Notes: generated from the sequence alone by a model not told the origin. A stretch of 64,000 bases of DNA from Zwartia panacis (GCF_030410395.1 NZ_JAUHHF010000005.1:148647-212646); one strand, 5' to 3'; counted from the stretch's first letter, positions 33,722 to 43,667 are shown. Numbers and translations: made by a program.

Positions 33722-36030
33722 ATCCGCTCATGCGCCTCGTCACAGCGATCGGCATCGTGAGCGCCGCCGTTTTGTTCCTTTTGCTGGCGTGGTCGACGGG
33801 TAATGCTTCTCTGTTGGCGCAGTACCAGACCTTGTTGCTCTGGCTCAATGGAGGATTGGCGCTGACTTTGTGCGTGTGGGTGGTGTGGCTCACGTATCGC
33901 CTGGCCAGGCAGTTTTTGGTGGGACAGTTTGGTGCGCGGCTGACCGCTCGTTTTGCTCTGGCCTTCGCGTTGATTGGCGTGTTGCCCGGAGCCCTCATCT
34001 ACACAGTGTCGTTGCAGTTCATGTCCAGGTCGATTGAGTCATGGTTTAACGTGCGCGTCGATACAGCGCTGGAGTCAGGTTTGGCGCTTGGCCGCGCCGC
34101 ACTTGATTCTCAACTTGCGCAGCTCGATGCCCGTGCGCGTTCGATGACGCCTGATTTGAGCAATACACCCGATCCGGAAATCGCCAGTGCGTTGACCCGT
34201 TTGCGAGAGTCGAGTGGCGCGATCGATGCGATGGTGTTTACAACGAGTGGTCGCCTGATTGCTTTTTCCACGGATAATCTCGGTACGCTCTTGCCACCCT
34301 TGCCGCCTGCTGCCGTGCTGAATCAATTGAGAACGGCGCGCGGGTATTCGGCGGCAGACTCGGACGATCCTACCGCGAATTTGGGTGATGCCGGACTGCA
34401 GCTGCGTGTGATTGTGCCCTTAGGTTCGCCCGAGCGTTCGGATACCGCGCTGGGTGTGACATCTGAGTCGCGTTGGTTGCAGTTGACGCAGCCTGTCTCG
34501 GACAAAATTGCTCAAAATGCCGGAGAGGTTCAAAAGGGCTATCTTGATTATCAGGAGCTGGCGCTGTCGAGGCAAAGTCTGCGCAATTTGTTTGCGGTGA
34601 CGCTGACTCTTGCACTATTGCTGGCGGTATTTGCCGCGATCGCCGTGGCGCTTTATCTGTCTAAAAAATTGGTGCGGCCTTTGCTGACCCTCGCAGCGGG
34701 AACACAGGCTGTCAGTATCGGCGACTTTCGACCGCTTCCCGAACCGCCTACCAGGGACGAAGTCGGTCAGCTCACCAGATCGTTTAACGACATGACGCGT
34801 CAGCTCGAAGAGGCGCGCCGGATGGTTGAGACCAATCGCGCGCAGTTAGAGCGCTCCAATGTCTATCTCGAAAGCGTATTGTCGAACCTGTCGGCTGGCG
34901 TACTTGTTTTTGACCAACAGTTTCGCTTGACGACCTTTAATCATGGCGCGCAAGCGATTCTGAGCGTGGATTTACGCGCCGCTCCCGGACGACCCCTGGA
35001 GACGATTGACGGCATGATTGATTTTGCCGGAATGATTCGGCAAGCCTTTTCTCAGCATGCGGCTGTAGGATCCGAACGTACGCACTGGCAGGAGCAGTTT
35101 GAGCTCAAACTGCCTGATTTGAGTGACGACAAGAAGTTTTATACGCTGACACTCCTGGCGCGTGGTACGCAATTACTCGTGGATGGGCGCGATAATGGCT
35201 ATATGGTTGTGTTTGATGATATTACCGAAGTGATGTCCGCGAACCGAAGCGTGGCTTGGGGGGAAGTTGCCCGCAGACTGGCGCACGAGATTAAAAACCC
35301 GCTGACGCCGATTCAGTTGTCAGCTGAACGTTTGGCGATGAAACTCGCCCACAAGCTCGAGCCTGCCGATGCGGCGCTTCTTGAAAGGGCGACCAATACT
35401 ATCGTCAATCAAGTCAGTTCTCTCAAGCATATGGTGGACGATTTTAAGGAATATGCGCGTAAGCCCGCAGTCACCATGGTGCCTGTTGACTTCAATGCCT
35501 TGGTCGATGAGGTCCTCGGACTTTATGGTTGGGATCCATTAGATGGTATGGTGAGAGATGAGCGGCATGCATGGCACCTCGAGGTTTCACTTGACCCGGC
35601 GTTGCCGCCTGTATTGGGCGATCCCACTCAGTTGCGCCAGGTGATTCATAATCTCCTCGCGAATGCGCGTGACGCGCTGGTCGAAATGCCTGAGGGGGGT
35701 GTGATTGAAGTCACAACCAAGCTGATTCAGGCAGGCAGCCGGGAAAATACGGAAAGTCCCGATCGGCCCGCCTTGAGGTTTACGGTCTCGGACAATGGTC
35801 CCGGATTTGGTACGCAGGTGTTGCAACGTGCTTTTGAGCCTTACATTACAACTAAAGCTCAAGGCACGGGTCTCGGTTTGGCGATTGTTCGCAAGATTAT
35901 TGATGAGCATCAGGGGCGTATTGATCTGTCCAACCGGCGCGAAGGTGGTGCCAAAGTTTCAATTTTGTTGACGCAGCTGGCGGGACCGCTGGACGCGTCG
36001 CCGCAAGGCAACGATAATGCTCATGTGTAA
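33718..36030 (+). CDS. NtrY-like membrane sensor histidine kinase
   Basis: A 770-residue kinase. Four hydrophobic helices lie near residues 5-25, 40-60, 80-105 and 285-310; a periplasmic domain sits between the last two. HAMP (about 315-370), PAS (about 385-500), HisKA and HATPase domains follow. The phosphorylated His is H523 in RLAHEIKNP. The ATP site shows NLLANARDAL, DNGPGFG and GTGLGLAIV. The next gene is its partner regulator. Related pairs respond to nitrogen or redox state; the signal here is unknown. Confidence 0.9.
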   Translation: MNPLMRLVTAIGIVSAAVLFLLLAWSTGNASLLAQYQTLLLWLNGGLALTLCVWVVWLTYRLARQFLVGQFGARLTARFALAFALIGVLPGALIYTVSLQFMSRSIESWFNVRVDTALESGLALGRAALDSQLAQLDARARSMTPDLSNTPDPEIASALTRLRESSGAIDAMVFTTSGRLIAFSTDNLGTLLPPLPPAAVLNQLRTARGYSAADSDDPTANLGDAGLQLRVIVPLGSPERSDTALGVTSESRWLQLTQPVSDKIAQNAGEVQKGYLDYQELALSRQSLRNLFAVTLTLALLLAVFAAIAVALYLSKKLVRPLLTLAAGTQAVSIGDFRPLPEPPTRDEVGQLTRSFNDMTRQLEEARRMVETNRAQLERSNVYLESVLSNLSAGVLVFDQQFRLTTFNHGAQAILSVDLRAAPGRPLETIDGMIDFAGMIRQAFSQHAAVGSERTHWQEQFELKLPDLSDDKKFYTLTLLARGTQLLVDGRDNGYMVVFDDITEVMSANRSVAWGEVARRLAHEIKNPLTPIQLSAERLAMKLAHKLEPADAALLERATNTIVNQVSSLKHMVDDFKEYARKPAVTMVPVDFNALVDEVLGLYGWDPLDGMVRDERHAWHLEVSLDPALPPVLGDPTQLRQVIHNLLANARDALVEMPEGGVIEVTTKLIQAGSRENTESPDRPALRFTVSDNGPGFGTQVLQRAFEPYITTKAQGTGLGLAIVRKIIDEHQGRIDLSNRREGGAKVSILLTQLAGPLDASPQGNDNAHV

Positions 36031-36047
36031 GGGGTGGTGAAAGATAT

Positions 36048-36737
36048 ATGGCCAGAATTTTGGTTGTCGACGATGAAGTCGGGATTCGCGAGTTGCTCTC
36101 CGAAATCCTATATGACGAGGGACATACGATCGAGCTTGCTGAAAACGCTGCTCAGGCGCGTGCGGCACGTTTGCGTGGACGTCCCGATCTTGTCTTGCTC
36201 GATATCTGGATGCCCGATACCGATGGTGTGACGCTGCTCAAAGAGTGGGGCTCCCAAGGCCTGCTGGATATGCCGGTGATCATGATGAGCGGCCACGCCA
36301 CCATTGATACTGCTGTCGAGGCCACCCGTATTGGTGCGATTGATTTTTTGGAAAAACCGATCACCTTGCAGCGTTTGCTCAAGACGATTTCAGCCGGACT
36401 GGCGCGCGGTCGCTTACCTGTGGCCAAGTCCGCTAACGGCACGTTTGTTCCCGTGCCCCCTCCTAGTAGCGCGGCTCCCCAGATTGCGGAACCCGTTGTG
36501 CAGGTCCAAACCCAAGTGCCTCCAGAGCCTGTCGATCACAGCTTGTTGGGTGACATTACGCTGGATCAGCCTTTGCGTGAGGCGCGCGACGCATTTGAGC
36601 GTGTGTATTTCGAGTACCACCTTGCCCGCGAAAACAACAGTATGACCAGGGTCTCGGAAAAGACCGGCCTCGAGCGCACGCATCTTTACCGCAAGCTCAA
36701 GCAGCTCGGTATCGAATCCCGCAAACGAGGCGGCTGA
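36048..36737 (+). CDS. NtrX-like response regulator lacking the AAA+ domain
   Basis: A 229-residue regulator. Residues 3-120 are a receiver domain with VDDE and phosphoacceptor D52 in LLDIWMPDTDG. A Pro/Val-rich linker (about 130-165) follows, then a Fis-type helix-turn-helix (NNSMTRVSEKTGLERTHLYRKLKQLGI). NtrX proteins normally carry a sigma-54-interacting AAA+ domain between these parts; it is missing here, so this protein should act on sigma-70 promoters or bind DNA without sigma-54 activation. It follows the kinase by 17 bp. Confidence 0.9.
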   Translation: MARILVVDDEVGIRELLSEILYDEGHTIELAENAAQARAARLRGRPDLVLLDIWMPDTDGVTLLKEWGSQGLLDMPVIMMSGHATIDTAVEATRIGAIDFLEKPITLQRLLKTISAGLARGRLPVAKSANGTFVPVPPPSSAAPQIAEPVVQVQTQVPPEPVDHSLLGDITLDQPLREARDAFERVYFEYHLARENNSMTRVSEKTGLERTHLYRKLKQLGIESRKRGG

Positions 36738-36745
36738 GCGGAGGT

Positions 36746-37732
36746 TTAAACTTTTGACGCGGGCGGCTGTGTCAGTCCACCCACGCGCTCATCCTCAAGC
36801 GCTCGCCTGACCTGGACGAGCTCAGCACCGACTGCGACAGCAATCTCTGCGGGGGTGCGACTACCGATTTGTAAACCAACGGGGCCATGTAGCCGATCGA
36901 CCTCTTCTTCGCTTAAATCAAAACTTAGCAGGCGTTCGCGACGCTTACTTTGATTGCGTACCGAACCTAACGCGCCGACGTAAAAGGCTTTGGATTTCAA
37001 GGCCTCAAGCAAGGCCATATCGTCAAGTTTTGGATCATGGGTGATCGCGACGATCGCAGTACGTGAATCCGTCTGAATGGCGAGTACCGCGTCGTCAGGC
37101 ATGCCTGGCTGCAATGTCACGCCCGGCATATCCCAATCGGCTGTGAATTCCTCGCGGGGATCGCAGATGATGACTTGAAATTCAAGCATCGTGGCGATTT
37201 GCGCCAAGGCGCGGGCAGTTTGGTTCGCCCCGATGATCAATAGTCGCCAGTGCGGTCCATAGACAAAATGGCAGCCATCCTCTTTGACCTCGGTCAGCTG
37301 GCCAGGACGCGCATTGGTGAGCGTCGAGATACCGGTCGACATATCGAGCCAGCGACCAATAAGCTGCTGCGCCTCTGTTGAGGCGACCACTTGTTCAAGC
37401 CAGTCGCTTTTGGCGAGAGGTTCGATCACGAGTCGTAAGGTCCCTCCGCAAGGCAGTCCAAATCGCGCTGCTTCGTCTTGTGAAACACCGTAGCGTGCCC
37501 ATTCGGGCTTGTCTGGCAGACGTCCCTCTTGTGCGCGTGCGATCAGATCGTCCTCGATACAGCCCCCCGAAACTGAACCAATCACCCGACCGTCTTTGCG
37601 TACGGCCAGCATGGCACCGGCCTGTCGTGGCGCCGAACCCCAGGTTTTGACAACCGTTGCCAAGTGGACAATATGGCCGGCAAGTACCCATTCGCGGGCT
37701 TGTTTCAACACTTCGGTATCAAGAGAGTCCAT
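36746..37732 (-). CDS. XdhC-family protein (molybdenum hydroxylase maturation)
   Basis: A 328-residue protein of the XdhC/CoxI family. The N-terminal part has the conserved start VVKTWGSAPRQAGAML and SGGCIEDDL; the C-terminal part has a Rossmann-type segment (RLLIIGANQTARALAQIA) and ends with GLQIGSRTPAEIAVA. Such proteins hold and sulfurate molybdenum cofactor for xanthine-dehydrogenase-type enzymes. No xdhAB-like genes are in the window, so the client enzyme must be elsewhere. Confidence 0.9.
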   Translation of the reverse strand: MDSLDTEVLKQAREWVLAGHIVHLATVVKTWGSAPRQAGAMLAVRKDGRVIGSVSGGCIEDDLIARAQEGRLPDKPEWARYGVSQDEAARFGLPCGGTLRLVIEPLAKSDWLEQVVASTEAQQLIGRWLDMSTGISTLTNARPGQLTEVKEDGCHFVYGPHWRLLIIGANQTARALAQIATMLEFQVIICDPREEFTADWDMPGVTLQPGMPDDAVLAIQTDSRTAIVAITHDPKLDDMALLEALKSKAFYVGALGSVRNQSKRRERLLSFDLSEEEVDRLHGPVGLQIGSRTPAEIAVAVGAELVQVRRALEDERVGGLTQPPASKV

Positions 37733-37828
37733 GCTGCTTTTTTTCAGAAATTAAGTTGGGGCGGGCACAGTAGATGTTCAATCAGTATACTGAGCGCCTT
37801 TACCAGCGTCGAGATCGAGTTGAACCTC

Positions 37829-38647
37829 ATGGATCCATTATTTATCCTGGCTCTTGCCATTCTAGGCTGTGTCACCGGTTTTGCAGCCGGTTTGTTGGGC
37901 ATTGGCGGCGGCATGCTGTTGGTCCCGTTCCTGACATTGCTCCTGACCTGGCAAGGATTGCCCCTCGAGTTGATTGTCCATGCCGCAATCGCGACCTCGA
38001 TGGCTTCGATTTTGTTTACTTCGGTCTCAAGTGTTCGGGCGCACAACAAAAAGGGGGCGGTGCGTTGGGATCTGGTTGCGGCCCTGACCCCCGGCATCGT
38101 CGTGGGTGGCCTGATCGCGGGGGGGGCGATTTTTTCTTTCCTCAAAACAGGCTGGTTGGCACTGTTTTTCGCTGTATTCGTAGGCTATTCCGCCTATCAG
38201 ATGTTGCGCGACAAAAAGCCCAAGGCTTCGCGCCAGATGCCAGGCAAGGTGGGTACAGTTGGCGCGGGTGGCACGATTGGTTTTGTTTCGGGCTTGGTCG
38301 GTGCGGGTGGCGGCTTTATCTCCGTGCCTTTCATGCTGTGGTGCAATGTCCCGCTGCACCAGGCTGTGGGTACTTCAGCGGCCTTGGGATTTCCGATCGC
38401 GCTGGCTAACACGATTGGTTATGTGTGGTCCGGCTGGCACAAAGAAGGGCTGCCTTTTGAAATGGTCGGCTACATCTACTGGCCGGCTTTGATTATTTTG
38501 GCGGCTTGCAGTGTGGTGCTTGCCCCTGTGGGAGCCCGCGCGGCGCACAACCTTCCGGTCAAGACGCTCAAGCGCATCTTCGCTTATCTGCTCTTTGGCT
38601 TGTCAGCCTACATGGCTTATAAAGCCTACTATTCATTTTTCGGTTGA
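37829..38647 (+). CDS. TauE/SafE-family membrane transporter
   Basis: A 272-residue membrane protein with about eight hydrophobic helices. The two family repeats are visible: GFAAGLLGIGGGMLLVPFL near the N-terminus and GFVSGLVGAGGGFISVPFM in the second half. Start ATG 37829 (MDPLFIL) is chosen; the upstream in-frame stretch overlaps the divergent xdhC promoter. The family exports sulfite, sulfoacetate or other organosulfur anions. The 3' end overlaps the convergent bioC-like gene by 15 bp. Confidence 0.9.
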   Translation: MDPLFILALAILGCVTGFAAGLLGIGGGMLLVPFLTLLLTWQGLPLELIVHAAIATSMASILFTSVSSVRAHNKKGAVRWDLVAALTPGIVVGGLIAGGAIFSFLKTGWLALFFAVFVGYSAYQMLRDKKPKASRQMPGKVGTVGAGGTIGFVSGLVGAGGGFISVPFMLWCNVPLHQAVGTSAALGFPIALANTIGYVWSGWHKEGLPFEMVGYIYWPALIILAACSVVLAPVGARAAHNLPVKTLKRIFAYLLFGLSAYMAYKAYYSFFG

Positions 38648-39565
38648 TTTTCGCTGAATCGCGCTCACACTGATGCGCGTTTCACCTGACTGACCGCGCC
38701 GGATAGCGCTGCGCCAGGCATGGCCATAGGCAACCTCGATCGTGAGGTGGATGCGGCCATCGGGCTGACGTTGCAAAGCAAGCGCATCAAGCAAGCGTTG
38801 CCGCCATTGGCGAGTGGCGAGACCTGCGCGTCGACCGAGCGCGGGATTGCCACCAAGATTTTTCACATCCTGCAGAAGTTTTTCTGCAGAGGGATAAGTC
38901 AAGGTCAGGACCTCCTGATCCATGACTGGATCGGCAAAACCCTTTTCAATCAGCAGATCTCCAAAGTCATGCATGTCGACAAAGTTTGGCGTTGCGGTGG
39001 TGAGTCCCGCGGTCGTCAACGCCTCGCGAAGCTCCTGCATCGTGGCGGGACCAAAGCAAGAAAAAAAGACCAGTCCGTTGGGTCGGATGATGCGTCCCCA
39101 TTCCTGTAAAACTTCGTGAGGAGCAGGATGCCAGTGCAGCGCGAGATTGGACCAGACTAGATCGATGGATTCGGGTTGTAGACCTGAGTGCGCCAGGTCT
39201 GTTTGGATCCATGCGGTGGCGGGAGGGTGTCCACGCAAGCGGCTGAGCCATTCGCGCCAGCCGTGAGGAAAAATCTTTTTTGCGCGTTGTTGCGCGAGTT
39301 TGAGTAAGCCTGGGTTGTGATCTTGTCCCAGGATACGCGCAAGAGGGTAACGTGCATGCAAGAGCGACAATTGAGTGCCCGCCCCACATCCGGCATCTAG
39401 GATTTGGTCTGGAGTCAAGCGCACAAGCCTTAGGCGCTCGTCCATGCGACGCGCGACCTCTCCATATAAAAACTGGGCGTCACTGAGATCGCCTCTGCGG
39501 CTGAATTGACGCCGTACGTGTTCAGCGTTCAGTGGAAGACGACTGGGCGTGGATGAAGTTGTCAT
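38633..39565 (-). CDS. Malonyl-ACP O-methyltransferase BioC-like
   Basis: A 310-residue SAM methyltransferase. It shows motif I in ILDAGCGAGTQLSLL, the post-I acidic residue in ILGQDHNPGLL, and SIDLVWSNLALHWHPAP, which is characteristic of BioC. BioC masks malonyl-ACP at the start of pimelate and biotin synthesis. No other bio genes are adjacent, so the role rests on sequence pattern. It is divergent from comF across 15 bp, a common Burkholderiales pair. Confidence 0.82.
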   Translation of the reverse strand: MTTSSTPSRLPLNAEHVRRQFSRRGDLSDAQFLYGEVARRMDERLRLVRLTPDQILDAGCGAGTQLSLLHARYPLARILGQDHNPGLLKLAQQRAKKIFPHGWREWLSRLRGHPPATAWIQTDLAHSGLQPESIDLVWSNLALHWHPAPHEVLQEWGRIIRPNGLVFFSCFGPATMQELREALTTAGLTTATPNFVDMHDFGDLLIEKGFADPVMDQEVLTLTYPSAEKLLQDVKNLGGNPALGRRAGLATRQWRQRLLDALALQRQPDGRIHLTIEVAYGHAWRSAIRRGQSGETRISVSAIQRKSTEK

Positions 39566-39580
39566 AGCTTTGAAAAAGGC

Positions 39581-40390
39581 ATGCTACCCCAAGGCAAAAT
39601 GGCCGCTGGAGGTGTGAAAATGTACTCTATCCGAGAAAAAATTCGACAAATACTCCGTTCTCCTTGCCCCCTATGCGGGCTGATGGCTGTTGGCGGCGAC
39701 CTGTGTCTGGCCTGTGAAAACAAAGTCAGATTCGATTTTGACGTACGTCATCATTGTCCGCGTTGTTTGTATCAAGCGCCGGTTGCCCCATCGGTTGCAG
39801 ACACGATTCAAGCAAGTGCGACGGACACTTCCAGTGGTGGTCTTTGCGCCACGTGCACACAGCGGGCGGGGACAGACACGCCGGCTTACTCCCGCGCTGT
39901 TGCGGGTATTTATTTCGCACCACCGGGCGATCAGTTGATGCGTTGCTTCAAGGCTCAGGGTCGCTTGACCGATGCGGGTCTCTTCGCGAGGCTCCTGTGG
40001 CGAAATATGCGGACGGTTAAACCTCCGCTGCCCAGGCTGGAGGCATTGGTGCCCATTCCTTCCAGTCGTGATGCCATCTTGAAGCGCGGCATGAATCCGG
40101 CCGGGGAAATCGCACGCGAATTGGCCGGGTTGAGTGGCATCCCATTGCGCGGCGAGTGGCTGCGACGCACCCGTGAAACGACGAGTCAGAAATCCCTGGA
40201 TCTGCGCTCTCGTCAGGAGAGCGTGCGCGGCTTGTATGCGGTGCCTGTCAGGCTTGGTTCCAGATGGGTCGGTTTGGTGGATGATGTCCTGACAACGGGA
40301 AGCACGCTTGAGCAGGCTTCGGGTGAGTTGCTGCGTGCAGGCGCGAGTGGCGTTGTCGCTCTTGTGGCGGCGCGTACTCTGGCAAAATAG
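39581..40390 (+). CDS. comF: ComF-family phosphoribosyltransferase-like protein
   Basis: A 269-residue protein. The N-terminal part has paired cysteines fit for zinc binding (CPLCG, CLAC, CPRC, CATC at about residues 27-92). The C-terminal part has the PRPP-binding motif LVDDVLTTGSTLEQA. ComF takes part in natural transformation in some bacteria. ATG 39581, 39599 and 39620 are possible starts; the last (MYSIREKI) trims a poorly conserved leader. It is followed by trmL 5 bp later. Confidence 0.88.
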   Translation: MLPQGKMAAGGVKMYSIREKIRQILRSPCPLCGLMAVGGDLCLACENKVRFDFDVRHHCPRCLYQAPVAPSVADTIQASATDTSSGGLCATCTQRAGTDTPAYSRAVAGIYFAPPGDQLMRCFKAQGRLTDAGLFARLLWRNMRTVKPPLPRLEALVPIPSSRDAILKRGMNPAGEIARELAGLSGIPLRGEWLRRTRETTSQKSLDLRSRQESVRGLYAVPVRLGSRWVGLVDDVLTTGSTLEQASGELLRAGASGVVALVAARTLAK

Positions 40391-40395
40391 AGGCT

Positions 40396-40866
40396 ATGTT
40401 TGATGTCATCCTCGTTCAGCCTGAAATTCCACCCAATACGGGTAATGTGATTCGTTTGTGCGCCAATACTGGTGCGCGTTTGCATTTAGTGCGTCCGCTT
40501 GGTTTTGAAATCGATGACACGCGCCTCAAGCGCGCAGGTCTGGATTATCACGAGTGGCAGCCTGTCAAAGTCCATGACAGTCTGTCGCTTGCGATCGCTG
40601 CGACGAGCGCGCCGCCTGAACGGGTTTTTGCGATGACGACCAAAGCCACGCAGCTGGTCAGCGCAGTCCCATTGCGAGAAGGGGATGTCTTTGTATTTGG
40701 TCGCGAGACAGCGGGACTTTCCGCAGAGCAAATGGCTTTGTTTGCGCCGTCTCAGCGTGTGCGGTTACCGATGCTCGCCGGGCAGCGAAGCCTGAATCTC
40801 TCGAACGCTGTGGCGGTCGTTGTGTTCGAGGCCTGGCGCCAACAAGGCTATTTAGGCGCCGTTTAG
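40396..40866 (+). CDS. trmL: tRNA (cytidine(34)-2'-O)-methyltransferase TrmL
   Basis: A 156-residue SPOUT methyltransferase. The family words are all present: QPEIPPNTGNVIRLCANTG, HLVRPLGFEIDD, VFGRETAGLS and the knot region RSLNLSNAVAVVVFEAWRQ (SLNLSNAVAV). It methylates the wobble base of tRNA-Leu species. It is convergent with the Bug gene with a 17-bp gap and no visible terminator. Confidence 0.95.
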   Translation: MFDVILVQPEIPPNTGNVIRLCANTGARLHLVRPLGFEIDDTRLKRAGLDYHEWQPVKVHDSLSLAIAATSAPPERVFAMTTKATQLVSAVPLREGDVFVFGRETAGLSAEQMALFAPSQRVRLPMLAGQRSLNLSNAVAVVVFEAWRQQGYLGAV

Positions 40867-40883
40867 CATTCAGTTTGGCCGTA

Positions 40884-41918
40884 TTAGTCCAGTGAGAGTT
40901 GCAAGGACTCGATCACGCTATCCCACCGTTTTCTCTCTTGCTGCATCAGTTTGGTGAGGTCGGCAGGCGTTGAGCCAACGGTGGAAAAATACTGAGCCGA
41001 AAATTTTTCTTTCATTTCGTCGCTCTTTAAAAGCTCGGCCAGCTCTGCATGCAACCGGGCGACAATCGCTTGAGGCGTGCCCGCGGGAGCCAGTATCGCA
41101 TTCCACGAAATCGCTTCAAAGTCTTTGTAGCCCTGCATGGCAAGTGGACTGATTCCGGGAAGAGATGCGACGGGGCTCAGACTTGTGATGCCCAGCGCTT
41201 TGACCTTGCCACTTTTGATTTGTGTCATGGCAATGGCCGGGACCATGAATGAGGCTTGAATATCCTGAGCAAGCAAGCCCGTGATCACCTGAGGGAAGCC
41301 GTTGTAGGGAATGTGTGCGAGTTCAATACCGGCCTGTTTTTTAAAAAGCTCCATGGCCAAATGAGAGGCGCTACCGGGTCCGACCGAACCATAGTTCCAG
41401 CGACCATTCTGTTCTTTGGCTTGTTTCACAAAGTCTGCAATGTGATCGCCGTTGAAGCTTGCATTGACGACCAGGATGTTTGGACTTGTTGCGACCAGCG
41501 TAATGGGAGCAAGATCTTTGAGGGGGTCGTAGCCGAGGGTTTTTTGGTAGAGAGTTGGCGCAGTGACGAGCGGGCCATTGATTGTGTAGAGCAGTGTGTA
41601 ACCATCTGCAGGCGCGCGCGCGACAAAACGCGTGCCGATATTGCCTCCTGCCCCTGGTTTATTTTCAACGACGATATTTTGTCCGAGCCTTTTGCTAAGA
41701 GGGGTAGCGAGTGTGCGCGCCAAAATATCCGGTGAAGAGCCTGCCGGAAACGGGACGATCAGATAAATCGGGCGCTCAAGCGGCCATGCAGGTTGAGCGT
41801 TCGAGACGTTAGTCATCCCTGCAGCCATTGCCACAGCCAGTGCGGCCAGCTTGAGTGCGGAGTAAAGGCGCACACACCTCGAAGCAAGGGCAGCGAGGAT
41901 GCGATCAGTAAAAAGCAT
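40884..41918 (-). CDS. Bug-family tripartite tricarboxylate transporter receptor
   Basis: A 344-residue periplasmic binding protein. The signal region is long (about residues 1-41, ending NAQPA), so a later start is possible (for instance the Met at residue 32). The mature part has the Bug signature YLIVPFPAGSSPDILAR and IVVENKPGAGGNIG. It sits alone between trmL and gpsA, genes usually adjacent in related genomes, so it appears to be an insertion of a lineage-specific receptor. Ligand unknown. Confidence 0.9.
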   Translation of the reverse strand: MLFTDRILAALASRCVRLYSALKLAALAVAMAAGMTNVSNAQPAWPLERPIYLIVPFPAGSSPDILARTLATPLSKRLGQNIVVENKPGAGGNIGTRFVARAPADGYTLLYTINGPLVTAPTLYQKTLGYDPLKDLAPITLVATSPNILVVNASFNGDHIADFVKQAKEQNGRWNYGSVGPGSASHLAMELFKKQAGIELAHIPYNGFPQVITGLLAQDIQASFMVPAIAMTQIKSGKVKALGITSLSPVASLPGISPLAMQGYKDFEAISWNAILAPAGTPQAIVARLHAELAELLKSDEMKEKFSAQYFSTVGSTPADLTKLMQQERKRWDSVIESLQLSLD

Positions 41919-41939
41919 AGAGTGACCTGTTGGATTGTG

Positions 41940-43019
41940 CTATTCGGTTGTGGCCACGCGTGAGAGGAGTCTGGTGACCGCTTCAAAAGGTGCGACGCCT
42001 TCAAACAGCACTTCACACACTGCATGGGTAATGGGTAGCTCGACACCGAGTTGCGTGGCGCGCTTTAAAACAGCTTGCGCGCAGCGCGCACCCTCGGCAG
42101 TCAGTCCAGTCGCCAGGACTTCGTTCAGGGTTTTGCCGCGTCCGATTTCCAGGCCAACTTGCCGGTTGCGCGAGAGATCACCTGTTGCAGTGAGAACCAA
42201 ATCGCCAAGCCCTGTCAGTCCTGAAAAAGTCGAGCTTTGCGCACCGAGTGCCTCACCGAAGCGCGTCATTTCAGCTAAGCCACGCGTGATGAGCGCCGCG
42301 CGGGCATTCGTCCCGAGTCCGAGTCCTTCACCAATGCCACAAGCGATGGCCATGACATTTTTAAGGGCGCCACCCACTTCGACGCCGATCACGTCCTGGT
42401 TGGCATAGACGCGCATCGATCCACCATGAAGCGCAGCAATCGTGGCCCGTCTTAAAGCAGCATCTTGACTGGCAATCGTGAGCGCAACCGGTAAACCTTG
42501 AGCCACTTCACGCGCGAAGGAGGGGCCCGAAAGAACGCCAGTTGGAATGTCAGGAACGGCGCTGAGTGCCTCGGCCGCGATTTCACTGGGTAGTTTGCCC
42601 GTCTCTGCTTCGAGCCCTTTGCAGGTCCACACAATCCCCGCGACAATTTGTTGTTTCGGGGAAAGTTGGGCGGCCAGCTGATGGGAAAGTTTCTCTCCGA
42701 GTTCGCTGCACAGCGCACGAAGTCCGGCGAGAGGTACGCCTAGAATCAATAAACCTGCTGCCTCCGTTGATCGTGCACAGACATGTGTCAGTGCGCGATC
42801 AAGGCTTGAGGTAAAAAGCATATTGTCAGGAAGTTGGATGCCTGGCAGGTATCGCGTGTTTTCTCTCTGTCGGGCGAGTTGCTCGGCGAAAGCCTCATCG
42901 CGCGCCCACAGCATGGTCGGCGCGTGTTTGTTCGCGGCGCAGGCGAGCGCCGTCCCCCAGGCGCCCGCACCCAGCACAGCGACAGGTCGCGGCGGGTGTT
43001 CGGGTTTTTGATTGGGCAT
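41940..43019 (-). CDS. gpsA: NAD(P)-dependent glycerol-3-phosphate dehydrogenase
   Basis: A 359-residue enzyme that makes sn-glycerol-3-phosphate for phospholipids. The N-terminal motif is [12 protein letters not shown]; the catalytic region has [32 protein letters not shown] with the catalytic Lys, and [14 protein letters not shown]. It is about 25 residues longer than the E. coli enzyme, mostly in small insertions. It lies downstream of secB by 39 bp on the same strand. Confidence 0.95.
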   Translation of the reverse strand: MPNQKPEHPPRPVAVLGAGAWGTALACAANKHAPTMLWARDEAFAEQLARQRENTRYLPGIQLPDNMLFTSSLDRALTHVCARSTEAAGLLILGVPLAGLRALCSELGEKLSHQLAAQLSPKQQIVAGIVWTCKGLEAETGKLPSEIAAEALSAVPDIPTGVLSGPSFAREVAQGLPVALTIASQDAALRRATIAALHGGSMRVYANQDVIGVEVGGALKNVMAIACGIGEGLGLGTNARAALITRGLAEMTRFGEALGAQSSTFSGLTGLGDLVLTATGDLSRNRQVGLEIGRGKTLNEVLATGLTAEGARCAQAVLKRATQLGVELPITHAVCEVLFEGVAPFEAVTRLLSRVATTE

Positions 43020-43058
43020 GATGGGTCAGTGCCGCGAATAGCCGGTCCGTATCAGGCT

Positions 43059-43568
43059 TTACTGGCGTGTGACGCCTGGTGGCAGGATCAGGCCTGAATC
43101 TTCGGTCGCCGCACCGGCCTCTTGAGCGGCCTGAGCGATGCGCTGTTCGTAGAGTGCCTGGAAGTTGACTTCTGCCAAGTGCAAAGGCGGCAGCGAGGTG
43201 CGTGTAATCGCGTCGGCAATGTTGGAGCGCAGGTAAGGGTAAAGCATGGTCGGACAGACGATGCCCATCAAAGGATCGATTTGTTCGGCAGGAATATTGA
43301 CCATTTCGAAAATCGCAGCCTGCGTGGCTTCGACCAGATACAGCACCTTGTCCTTGATTCGTGTCGTGACTGTGACCGTGACCGTGGATTCGAAAACTGT
43401 TTCGGCCAAGGCCTGACCGCCGATATTGATGGAAACCTCGACGGCGGGCGCTTCTTGTTCGAGAAAAATGCTGGGTGCGTTGGGCATCTCAAGTGAAAGA
43501 TCCTTCAGGTACACGCGCTGCATGTTGAAGGAGGGAGCGTTATCAGCTTGAGTATTTTGGTCGGCCAT
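43059..43568 (-). CDS. secB: Protein-export chaperone SecB
   Basis: A 169-residue cytoplasmic chaperone that keeps secreted proteins unfolded and hands them to SecA. It matches the family from [16 protein letters not shown] through [20 protein letters not shown]. The Ala/Glu-rich C-terminal tail ends LPPGVTRQ. It is part of the grxC-secB-gpsA group on the minus strand, 99 bp after grxC; nothing notable is seen in that gap. Confidence 0.96.
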   Translation of the reverse strand: MADQNTQADNAPSFNMQRVYLKDLSLEMPNAPSIFLEQEAPAVEVSINIGGQALAETVFESTVTVTVTTRIKDKVLYLVEATQAAIFEMVNIPAEQIDPLMGIVCPTMLYPYLRSNIADAITRTSLPPLHLAEVNFQALYEQRIAQAAQEAGAATEDSGLILPPGVTRQ

Positions 43569-43667
43569 GAAAATTTCCAGTAGAGGCTTAAAAATGCGAT
43601 TCTTTCAGGTTGTGCGAAATCGACAGAAAAAATCGCCAGTGAACAGCAAAAAAGGATCGGAGGGTGC

